From: Hirudinaria manillensis
Taxonomy: Eukaryota > Annelida > Clitellata > Hirudinida > Hirudinidae
Assembly: GCA_034509925.1 (NCBI GenBank)
Contig: CM067531.1
Span: forward strand, 1,930,001 to 1,994,000
DNA: 64,000 nucleotides
Reading direction: 5' to 3'
In this document: positions 54,830 to 64,000 of the stretch, piece after piece
How positions within the stretch are numbered: position 1 is the first letter of the stretch
Layout: every line of letters begins with the position of its first letter
The notes under the pieces: generated by a model
Seen by the model: only the letters and a program-made list of their open reading frames with translations
Told to the model about the DNA's origin: nothing
Databases searched by the model: none
Translations under genes and position numbers: made by a program

Positions 54830-56169
54830 ATGGCGGCGTTTATCGGAACTTTTCTTCTTTCTGCTAATCTTGTGTATTTGATAGTCGGGCAAAATATTGA
54901 CAGCGACTATTTAGAGGCTCTTAGGAACGGAAATGGTATGCGGAAGGATTAAAGGTTTTATTGATGTACGTTCATTCAATTGGTTTGTTGCTTTGAATGT
55001 ATTTGCATCGTTAGTGAAAACCAGGACGCTCTCCAGATCCTCGACGATAGATTTCAGAAATGGCAGTTCAGAAATTTTGGAAATCGTCTGCTACAAGCCT
55101 GTAGTTACTCCGGATATTTTCAAGTTGTGGATGTCATCGTGCGTAAGTTGCAGGGATTTATGTTTTAAAACCGAGGCGTTCCGAATAGGTACACATTTCT
55201 TGTGTTTTTTTGTCTAGTTTACAGTTCATTGTAAAGATAATTACATTTTACACTTCGGAGAAAATGCTAGCACGGTGTACAACCACTTCAAAGAGCCGAG
55301 TTTGTCGTTGAATCGCTTTCTGTACTCTGATACCAAAGGACATTGCATCCATGCCTTTGAGGCCAGCTGCTGGGCAGTCGAAACAGATTCGCCATTTACA
55401 ATGACCTTTGAACTAGAGGGCATGCTTGTTTTCCTTAAAATTAATTTATGAGACTCGCCCTAACTTAACTTAACTATTTGACATTTTGTGATTGATTTTA
55501 GCCGTGTCTCTGAAGCTGGCTGTCATGTCCATAGTAGGATTGGTCATGTTCTTTTTAGCTAAATGTGTCAGCCAGTGAGTGTAGAGAATGCTTTGAAATG
55601 TCATCTGAAAACCATTCTTTTGTTGTCATTTTTTTTTTAGGTCTACGACCTTTCAATACGCCCTTGGGACGGTATTGGGTAGTCTGCTCTTCACCATCAT
55701 AGTCGGACTTATCTTTGCCAGGCTTCTGACGAGCGTATGTCTTCAATTTTGATGAAAAATAATATCTTATTTAATTTCTTTAACATGACAAACTATTTTA
55801 ATATATATTAAGATAAAATAACGTTTCATCGTTTTACAGAAAGGGCACTTCTTCCTTCTGGCATTGGCCGGCACAGGAACCTTTGCCTACTTCATGAATT
55901 GGACTCTGAACAATCTGAGCGTCATTCTTGGCACTCATCTCAGATATTTTCTCATCTACGTCGGAGTGACTTCGCTCATTAGCTTCTCAATCTGCTACAT
56001 CCACGGGCCAATCCTCAACCCCAGGGCCGTCCATGTCATGCGGTGGCTGCTGCAGGGTCTGTCTTTGGGGCTTATCTACCTGTCCGTGGCCTATGAACCG
56101 TACGGGATGGCTCTGTGTGCCATGGCTTTCTTGAGCGGCCTTCTCGAATTTATGTGCGACAGTAGATGA
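54830..56169 (+). CDS. NEMP / TMEM194-type nuclear envelope integral membrane protein
   Basis: Six exons: 54830-54935, 55015-55142, 55218-55419, 55502-55574, 55641-55734, 55840-56169; 310 residues. NEMP proteins sit in the inner nuclear membrane and support nuclear-envelope stiffness and fertility in animals. The start chosen (MAAFIGTFLLSANLVYLIVG) gives a signal peptide; an ATG at 54725 is in frame but adds an unconvincing extension. A lumenal domain follows with a Cys-Tyr motif (EIVCYKPVVTPDIFKLW), aligning by eye with the FCY...IW region of the family, and a later Cys pair (GHC...SC). Then come about five membrane spans in exons 4-6, and the diagnostic ICYIHGPILNPRAVHVMRWL segment, equivalent to the ...YGPLENERS... 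part of NEMP1. The usual long cytoplasmic/nucleoplasmic tail is absent. Intron 3 appears to use a GC donor (G|GCATGC at 55420); no GT there gives the right phase. Confidence 0.82.
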
Positions 56170-56496
56170 TGGATATGGATTTGTTCTGTTAGGAATTTTT
56201 ATTGTAATTTTGGCAATTATTGTGAGTGGAGCTTCTGTTATCGTTTGGGGGAGTGGGTGGGTGGTCAAAGATTTGAGAGGAAATTGTACTTGGAGATTGG
56301 AATTTGTATTTCTCGGAATTGTACTTTGAAAAAAAAATACTTGCTCGTAGTTGACTTTTGACCTTGAAATCGAAGTAAAACCAATCGTTCGTTGCTCACA
56401 AATGCAAACAAAGTTCAAGTGACCTCGACTTTAAAGAGCCTCTTGAAACTTATAACGACTTGTTTCGGTAAACTATACCGGAAGGTATTCATTCAG

Positions 56497-56528
56497 TCAC
56501 GTGATAGGATCGTGGGATGATGACGTCA
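56497..56528. promoter_or_regulatory. Paired palindromes TCACGTGA and TGACGTCA
   Basis: An extended E-box palindrome at 56497-56504 (the type bound by bHLH-Zip factors such as USF or MiT/TFE) lies 16 bp from a perfect CRE palindrome at 56521-56528. These are consensus sites for CREB/ATF-class and bHLH-Zip proteins. Their closeness in otherwise AT-rich DNA suggests a promoter or enhancer, but I find no coding start attached to it. Confidence 0.35.
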
Positions 56529-59351
56529 GAGGTACTAATAACACGCCACCTCGTCGGTATTTTGAGAGAATTTTGTAGACCGAAAAAGGTCTAATGTAAA
56601 CAATGAGTTACACTCGAAGTAATTGAGATGATATATGTAATATCGACCCTATTTTTTTTTATGGGGTTTGTTTGAGTGGCTGTAGGGTAGGGAAGGCGAA
56701 GGGTGAGGAGACGTGAGTGGGGGTGATGGTACCGCGGCGCCATAAGTCGATGGGAGTGTCTTCTGACCTGGTCTTGTCGTCTGCTCCCATTGTATTTCTA
56801 TTAAGCTCCGCTTCTCTGTCGTATTCTTGGAATGTATTTTTTTCCTCGAGGAAAGGCCGATGATGAAGACGACGACGATGGCGATTACTACGGTAGCCGC
56901 ATTAGCAGTCGTATGTAAATGATGATGATAATGATGGAGAATGCCTTTTTAATTATATACATATTTTGTTCGGACACTTTTGGACAATTCGTTTATTACT
57001 GGCTACGATGTGGCGGCAATTTTTTAAAAAGTGAGTGTCAATGACTCTAACACCTAAGATGAAGAATGATGATGATGATGATTTTGATGATGATGATGAT
57101 GATGACGATGACCTTTGACGATGACGAAGGTTACACAAGCATCCTCATTTGGGAAGCGTGAAATCAAATGATCTCGCTGGACTCCATCTGTGTTTGTCTT
57201 TAATTTAATTTAAGTTATTAATATTATTAATAATATTATTATTATTATTATTGTTATTGTTACTGTCATGGTCCCTCATGATGGATGTATGAAGTGGTGC
57301 TTGGGACCAATTTTATCGTTTATAATTATTTCGAATAATTTTTTAGCGAAAGTTTCACAACATTACGATAACTTATTAGAATTTATTTATTTATTTATTT
57401 ATTGGAAGTAAAAACAAGTAATTATAAGATTTTTATCATAATCTCGGTTCACAAAATTAATTCCTGAAAGCCAATTGGCTATTCCTGGAAGCGTTATTCA
57501 CGCCAATATTTGAGTTTAACTAGATACAATTGTGAATAAATTCTTGGATAAATGATTGTAATTAAATAAATAATAATTATTTATGGTAAACGTTGTTATT
57601 ATGATGTGAAGGTCACTAAAAAGTAAAATATTACTACGTTGGAAGCTGCTAACTTTCTGCATTACATGATTGGTCGATAAAACTGGAGTTTGGGCGGAGC
57701 TAACGATGGAATCGAACGTTCATTGGTTGCACGGACGCTTGGAAAGGACTACTCCGGAGTGACCTTTGCGTGACGCTTTGAATAAATGAATGATTGAAAT
57801 GAAAGGGAGGAATGAAATCACATTACACCCATTATGCTACCGTCGCGGTTGGCTCTTGGAAATTGTCGGTACCTTTAGAATCAATCACTTAATGTATCAA
57901 TCACTTGCTGTTTCAATCAATCATTCAATCATCTACTTTCAATCAGCCTTCAATCTGTCTAACGACAAGGGAGTGAAAACAGAAAAAGTCATAAGGGATA
58001 AGGTAGATTTTAAAATTTTAATACCGGATCAATATCTGAGTGATCATCATCGCCACCATCATTGTTATCATCATTGGCATCATCGCCATCATCGTTAACG
58101 TCGTCGTTATCATCGCATAATCACCTTCATGAAATGGTCTCCCAGAATCTGTCCCGTCATGTTCGTAATGACTTGTTATCGCTCATTGCCTCATCATCTG
58201 CTTGCCCCCGAGAAGAAAGTTCCAATCTGTCAACCGCTTTCAAGGAAAGACGAAGATGACGACGACGACGATGAAAATGATGACGACGACGATGATGATA
58301 TCATAAAATTTATGATAATGATGACAGCACAGATTTGCTCTTTTGCCAATAAATACCTTCTAAAACCAGGTTCTTCTACTTGTACTAATGTTGGTTGTAC
58401 TCGGAAGGTGCTCGTGAGTCGAGAACCAGCCGTGGGTGGGTGGCTGAGTGGGTAGCTGGGTGGGTAGCTGGGTGGATGGCGTGCGGTGATTGGATTGCGT
58501 CGTTCGAGTTGGGACAAATTGGTTGGTCGTTCGGCCGAAATCAGTTTAACGTTCATTTCAGGTTTTTCCATCTTTCCTTTTCCAGTACTTTTCCAGGCAG
58601 TCTCTGCTTTTGAATGAGGAAAGCCATTGGAAAATATGTTAAATCTTCTTTGTATTTATTTTTATTATTTAACGATAATGATAATAAAAATAATAAACGT
58701 TATTATTGACAGTAATATAATAGCCAGAGCTGTAACTTATAATAATATTATAATACCTTATAAGAATAGTATTAATTTAATCTCTAAAATAATATTTAAT
58801 TACGATGGTATAATGTTTATATTGTAGAAATTATTATTAACATTTGCAGCATATTATTATCATTAATATTTTCATTATTATTTCAATACAATTCCATTCT
58901 AAAAAAGACATCCACCTTCTATATACCCATCATCTTCATCCTCATCTTCGTCTTCACGCTGGGACAAAAAAATCACCCACTGACTGAACATTTGCATCCC
59001 GCGCACCCGAGGGGCAGAAATTTCCCGCGCCTAACTTCATCATAACTTCGTCTGCTCTTCCTAACGTCGACGGACAACTGGAAACCACTCCACCTCCTGG
59101 AAAACGACAGCCGTAAGAAAAAAAATGGCGGATTCCTAACCGCTGAAATTTCAAATCGGAAAAAAAGAAATATGAAAAAATGTAACTTTTAAGATCTTCG
59201 GTATCTCTAAATCAGGGTCAAGGTCGTATTATGGCGTCCAGTCGTCTGCATCGAGTTGGAGAATTTCCAGGATTTTAGAGCGGTAATGCAGATGCGCGTC
59301 CATACATCGCCCGGGAAAAGATGGACGGCACTGGCCGGACAAGGCGACTCT

Positions 59352-59390
59352 ATCTCTCTCTCTCTCTCTCGCCATCTCTCTCTTTTCCAG
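59352..59390. repeat. CT-rich microsatellite
   Basis: TATCTCTCTCTCTCTCTCTC followed by CGCCATCTCTCTCTTT, about 480 bp upstream of the Prop start codon. Confidence 0.9.
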
Positions 59391-59865
59391 GTCGATCTCT
59401 CGCGACGAGATGATGAGAGTGATAAATTTGCGACAATAGCATTATACCTTGTCTTGTCCGGTTGCCAGACAGTTGCAAGGCCTTACCGAGAGGAGTTGCG
59501 ATGGCTTATTTATTATTAGATAGGTCTCGTTGCCTTATTTGCTTCCGTCAGAAAAACCATATTTTCCAGCTGTCTGTAAACGACATTATGGAAAACCATT
59601 TCGCTCCTCGGTCGTGAACGTCAGCTGTCTTCATATTTTTGGCTCGAAAAGGACATCAAAAGCCATTTGTCAATTACATTTACAGAGAGGAGAGTTCGAT
59701 GGGAAAAGAAAAGTAATAACTGTAAAGCAATTTACTTCTTCCCCTCGAGGATAGTTTACAAGGAAGTTTTCCAGGAAACTGGAAAAATACCGTCTGAACT
59801 TTGGAATCTCCTTTTCGGATTCTCTCGGCCCCGTGCTTCCCCCGCTTTCCAGTTCCTGATTCGTT

Positions 59866-61924
59866 ATGGCCGATTCGAGTACGGGCCTCAACCCCCTGAA
59901 GACCTCGTCTCTCAGTCACATGGATTCGCACAACATGGACAACAGCAGCAACAACAGTCTCAACTCTCATCAACAACAGCAGCAGAGGAAGGATCGAAAG
60001 AAGTTTTCCGTCATCGATGACTTTGCCTCGCTCTATTCCTCTCTCGGTTACCATAACAACGCCCACGCCCCCCTGGGTTACTTCGATCCGTGTCCTATTC
60101 CCTTCGCCTCCTCCTCTTGCGGCAACCCACTCGGGCAGATGAGCCTCACCGGAAACAGTCAGCAACAACAACAGCAACAACACCAAAGTAACAACATTCA
60201 AAACAATCAAAGTCGAACGAATAGTTCGGCAGCGGACAACATGAACTTGGGTTTGTTGTTGTCGTTGTTTGCGATATTTATTTGATCAAAATTTAAGCTG
60301 GAAAACCATGAAAATTAAGGTTGAAAATAAACCCATTTTTTCGTGTACTTGAATTTTAAAATTCATCTACTCCGTTCTCATGACGACAACAGACGCCGGC
60401 GGCGCCTTCAAGAAAATCAAGTCCGAAGGCACCGGGTCGAACTTTGGAGGCAGCTGCCAAGGGGGGTCGGTAGGAGGGACAGGAGGTGGGGTTGCCGGTA
60501 TACTGGGCTGCAGTTCCAACCAATCCTCCGGTCCTTCGTCTTCCTTTGCCTCCTCCTCGTCGACGTCATCCTCATCCTCGTCCATGCTACCCCACGCGTC
60601 TCTGGCGGCCCCTCTGCACAATCCTGCCACGTGTCAGACTCCTGCCAGGCGGCGCCATCGTACGACCTTCACTCAGGATCAGCTCCAGGAACTGGAAACT
60701 GCCTTCGCCAAAAGCCACTACCCGGACATCTACGTCAGGGAGGAATTGGCCAGGGTGACCAAGCTCAACGAGGCGAGAATCCAGGCAGGTTGTCGAGGGG
60801 ATGGTGGCGGTGATGGAACAGAGCCCTTTTGATGGAGTTCAATGCCGACCGTTTTTATAGCTCTGACTAATTAATTTGGAAGTTCATTTAGTCAAAACCT
60901 CATGTTTTACATTTAAGTGATTAAAACAAAATCACAACAACAACAACAACAGCAACAAACGCAAAACGTTCTCATCGAAGAATTCTCACCAAATATAGGT
61001 CTGGTTCCAAAACAGACGAGCCAAATATCGCAAGCAGGAGAAACAGTTGGTCAAATCTTTGGCTCCGTCGGGGCCGTCCTGTGGCATAAGAAACCTTTAC
61101 CACCATTCGGTCGCCAGGGCCGGTTACCCCTACTCTGGCTGTTCGGGAAATTCCATGGCAAGGTAAACGATAAAAAGAATTTTAATTTATTTCTACGATC
61201 CAAAAGTTTGAATTTAGAAGTAGTTTGGTATTAATTCACTTTTATTTGGATAAAAGAATTACATTAAAATTTTAATTAAGCACGAGTTTTAAATAATTAA
61301 TTAATAAATGCCTAAATTCGTCTGGTACTATTCCTGTGCGCTACACAGAGAGATATATATCCCACTTGCCTCATTTCAAAAGGTATCCGCTATCGAATTC
61401 TGCCGGATATTCCTCCATGGCTCAGTTTCCAAGCCTAGGTTCGATGCATGGGGCCATGAACCCTATGACCGGAACGGGGGGAATGGTGGCCATGACGGGC
61501 TCCATGGCGGCCGGTATCGTCCAACAGAATCAGAGGCTGCCACCTATGGTCGCTGATTACGGCTTGAGTTTGGTGAGAACTCTGATTGATTGATTGATTG
61601 GTCGATTGATTGATGATTTGTTAAGTAATATAGAATGAGGATATTGAGTAATTAATATGATAAATAATTATTTACTTAAGTTTAATCGATATTAATTTAA
61701 GCTTTATATAATAAAGTTATTGTTAAAAAGAATTATAAACATTTAAAATGTTTTATTCGATTAATAATTCATAATTAGGATCAAATTGATGACCGACCGA
61801 CTAATTCATAAATCAATAAACTAATTAGGATCACGAAGAGGACTGGTACAACAAGAGTCTGAATGCCCTCAGGATGAACCAGCATCCAGGATTTGCAAAT
61901 TCCATGCTTTCATATCAAACTTGA
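59866..61924 (+). CDS. PROP1: Prop-type (Prophet of Pit-1-like) paired-like homeobox transcription factor
   Basis: Five exons: 59866-60250, 60393-60784, 60999-61162, 61383-61572, 61829-61924; 408 residues. The homeodomain spans about 214-273: [20 protein letters not shown], then [11 protein letters not shown] and [20 protein letters not shown]. Gln is at homeodomain position 50 and an intron falls between positions 46 and 47, as usual for paired-like (PRD) genes without a paired domain. The combination HRTTF...YPDI...[14 protein letters not shown]...RKQE is that of Prop. The C-terminal [20 protein letters not shown] motif agrees with invertebrate Prop proteins and resembles the EDWY of vertebrate PROP1. 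It is a nuclear DNA-binding regulator; vertebrate PROP1 acts in pituitary development, and the invertebrate role is less defined. The N-terminus is Ser/Gln/Asn-rich with poly-Gln and poly-Ser tracts. Intron 2 begins GC (CAG|GCAGGT at 60785); exact joining to GTCTGGTTC is required to restore the homeodomain, so this GC-AG border is firm. Confidence 0.92.
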
Positions 61925-64000
61925 GAGACGCAATTAATTAATTAATAATTAATAATTTATTAATTTATTAAATAATAATTATGTAGTATTTTTAATTTAT
62001 TATTATAATAATGTTAATAATGATTATGACAATATTGATAAACAATATTGTTCTAGTATTAACGTTATTTCATAATGAATAGATTTTTAATCCCCGATAT
62101 TTCTCGATTTATTGAAGATTTATCGTTTAAAGTCAAAATTCAATTATCGAATTATCAATTATTTGAGATTTAATTAAATAAATATTTTAAATTTAGTTTC
62201 ATTAGTTTTAGCGGTAACGGGTAACGCCCCTCGAGAGCCATACTTGTGTTGTTTTTCTTATAAAATTGAATAAATTGAGAATTAAATCAAAAACATAGTA
62301 AAACCATAAACAAAAAAAAAGCTAACAATAACTCTATAATAATAATATTTAATCATAATTTTTATAACCTTATAATAAGGGTTATTACAGTTGCATTTAC
62401 AATCTCGAGAGCACGCACAAAATCACAAGCGCACACGTCTTTCGAAACTGTCACAAACAAGTGGAAAGTCCTCGAGCTACAATTGGAAAGTCTGTCCGTC
62501 CATGTGCTCCTCCGATCTTGAGTCCGTCGAGTTGTTTTTCTGCTGTTTTATCTATGCTCTCGAACAAGTTGCCTCCATTATCGCTCGAGGGTCTGTCGGT
62601 AGAGCTCTCGTGGAATCTGTCAGCGTTGAAGCGACCGGGTATGTGCGTATTGATGCCCACATTTTTTTTTGGAGGGGGTGGGCTCGAAAGGGCGTAAACC
62701 GCAGCCCCCTAGTGAAAAATAAAATTTTTTCAAGGGAAAAACTGCGACTAAATCGAGTTTGCCTTAAGAAGCGAGGAGTAATATCTATGTTTTTAGTCAT
62801 TATCAGTTTGGTATTTTTGTCTAATTGAGTCTAGTTGTCTAGTTGGCGGAGCGATGGATCTCTTACCCCTTCCCCTTTAAATTCTGACATAAAGGTCATC
62901 CCCTTGCGGGGCACGTCGAACCCCTGGAAAAGCTGGAATAACTCGGACTTCACGTAACTCGAAATGTGGCAGGAAAGAGGTCTGACATCTGGCGATTCTT
63001 CGGGAAAAAAGCACTTGTCAACCTTTCAATCAACTTCTATCAATCGCTCACATGGCGGCCATTAGCACAGAATCCCCACACGTCCGACACGTCAACTCGA
63101 ATCAAAGCAAAACCTCAGATTTGTATTTCTTCTTTCGTGAGAATATTTTCGGTTGAAAGAAAAAGAAAATGAATTGAATTGATTGACCTGAAAGTTTATC
63201 AAAAGTCTTCTGACGAAACAAACGACCGTGGCAACTCAACCTACGATTGGGTTTAATAATTAGTATTAGTTAATACTATTTAATAGTTATATAATAGTCA
63301 ATAATAGAAAAAGACATAGCATATTATACCTTTCATAGCTAATCGTACCCGACGTATCATATCCGGTATTACACATCTAGCGTATTATACCTTTCATACC
63401 TAATCGTACTCGACATGTCATACCCGATATTATACCTCTAGCGTATTATACCTTTTATACCTAATCGTACCCAACATATTATACCAGATTATACTCCTAA
63501 TTTAACAAACTCATCAACACATTCAACAACTCCATTAATGAATCAACAGTCGTTTGCTAATTGCAAATCTGTTTACATTTTCACTTCAAACAACGCGGGA
63601 GAATAAACTCGTCGTAGGAATGCACCGGTTGACCTGACCTGCCACGCCCCTCTTTTTTTGAGTCATAATTAATAATAATAATAATTCTAATGACGATGAT
63701 AACAATAATAATAATAATAATAACAACAATAATAATAATAAATTATACTTTTATTATTTCTATCCCCACTCTGAGAAGATTCTACGTATTTTCCTGTCGA
63801 TTAAGAATCGAATTAAAAATCGAATTAAAAACAATTAATAACAATTAATAAACAACAATTGATTAATAATTGTCTATTAATAATGCAACGATTTACAAAA
63901 ATGATCACGTGACCGATTCTCACTCAATCACAACTGATTCGTCATTTCATTTACTTTCATTTTCAAGAGAAAAAAAAAACAACCACCAACCAATCCGATT
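61925..64000. other. Gene-free stretch downstream of the Prop gene
   Basis: No gene recognised. AT-rich DNA follows the stop codon. Moderately GC-richer segments at 62390-63130 contain short frames on both strands but no family I know. A minisatellite lies at 63319-63498 and AAT/TAA runs at about 63670-63740. Confidence 0.5.
63319..63498. repeat. 61-bp minisatellite, three copies
   Basis: Units start at 63319, 63380 and 63441, each opening GC(A/G)TATTATACCTTT and containing CTAATCGTAC; the third unit is a few bases shorter. Confidence 0.92.

Larger units (their letters stand above)
56170..59865. other. Gene-free stretch, 3.7 kb
   Basis: No gene recognised. Contents: GAT/TCG-type repeats near 56870, 57068-57120 and 58255-58320, (TTA)n near 57230-57250, CATCAT blocks at 58040-58100, a GGGT/GGCT-rich patch near 58433-58480, and a CT run at 59352-59390. 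The right-hand part is upstream of the Prop gene and should hold its control region; no TATA box is evident. Confidence 0.5.

Noticed and set aside
54980..55168. Alternative frame in NEMP-like exon 2 (ENQDALQILDDRFQKWQF)
   Set aside because: It looks protein-like, but its phases do not fit exons 1 and 3. The other frame fits both and carries the family Cys-Tyr motif.

Overview
This is a eukaryotic window from the genome of an invertebrate bilaterian animal. The genes have many short, AT-rich introns with GT-AG (sometimes GC-AG) borders. Their products are animal nuclear or signalling proteins, and intergenic DNA is AT-rich and full of (TAA)n, (GAT)n and similar microsatellites. I cannot name the phylum. 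A one-piece separase of about 1,990 residues argues against a fly-like separase organisation.

Layout. 1-4.7 kb: microsatellite-rich DNA with no convincing gene. 4.75-7.4 kb (-): TOE1-type snRNA 3' exonuclease. 8.2-9.8 kb (-): p23/PTGES3 HSP90 co-chaperone. 9.8-13.7 kb: no gene recognised. 13.7-18.7 kb (+): an 11-exon cell-surface gene with signal peptide, Thr-rich stalk, VWA-like domain, two EGF-like domains, one membrane span and a cytoplasmic tail. 19.4-21.3 kb (-): the last five exons of separase only. 24.5-40.0 kb: five tandem copies of a unit of about 3.15 kb, each carrying an intronless frame of up to 421 codons that I do not recognise. 40.0-40.2 kb: a LINE reverse-transcriptase scrap. 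41.6-44.3 kb (+): a second, 5'-truncated copy of the VWA/EGF gene. 45.1-54.4 kb (-): complete separase, 16 exons. 54.8-56.2 kb (+): a NEMP/TMEM194-type nuclear-envelope protein, divergent from separase. 59.9-61.9 kb (+): a Prop-type paired-like homeobox gene. 61.9-64 kb: no gene recognised.

The central structure is a segmental duplication of about 6 kb. Copy A is about 15.48-21.44 kb and copy B about 40.36-47.02 kb. Its ends fall inside the VWA/EGF gene and inside separase. Each copy therefore carries one complete gene and one truncated partner: A has full VWA/EGF plus separase 3' end, B has VWA/EGF 3' end plus full separase. The tandem array of the unknown gene sits between the two copies. 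Copy B was later hit by an R4/Dong-like retrotransposon in a TAA microsatellite.

Exon borders were read by eye. In the six multi-exon genes, splice phases close and the summed coding lengths are whole codons (TOE1 496 aa, p23 136 aa, VWA/EGF 813 aa, separase 1,988 aa, NEMP 310 aa, Prop 408 aa), which is the main internal support for the models.
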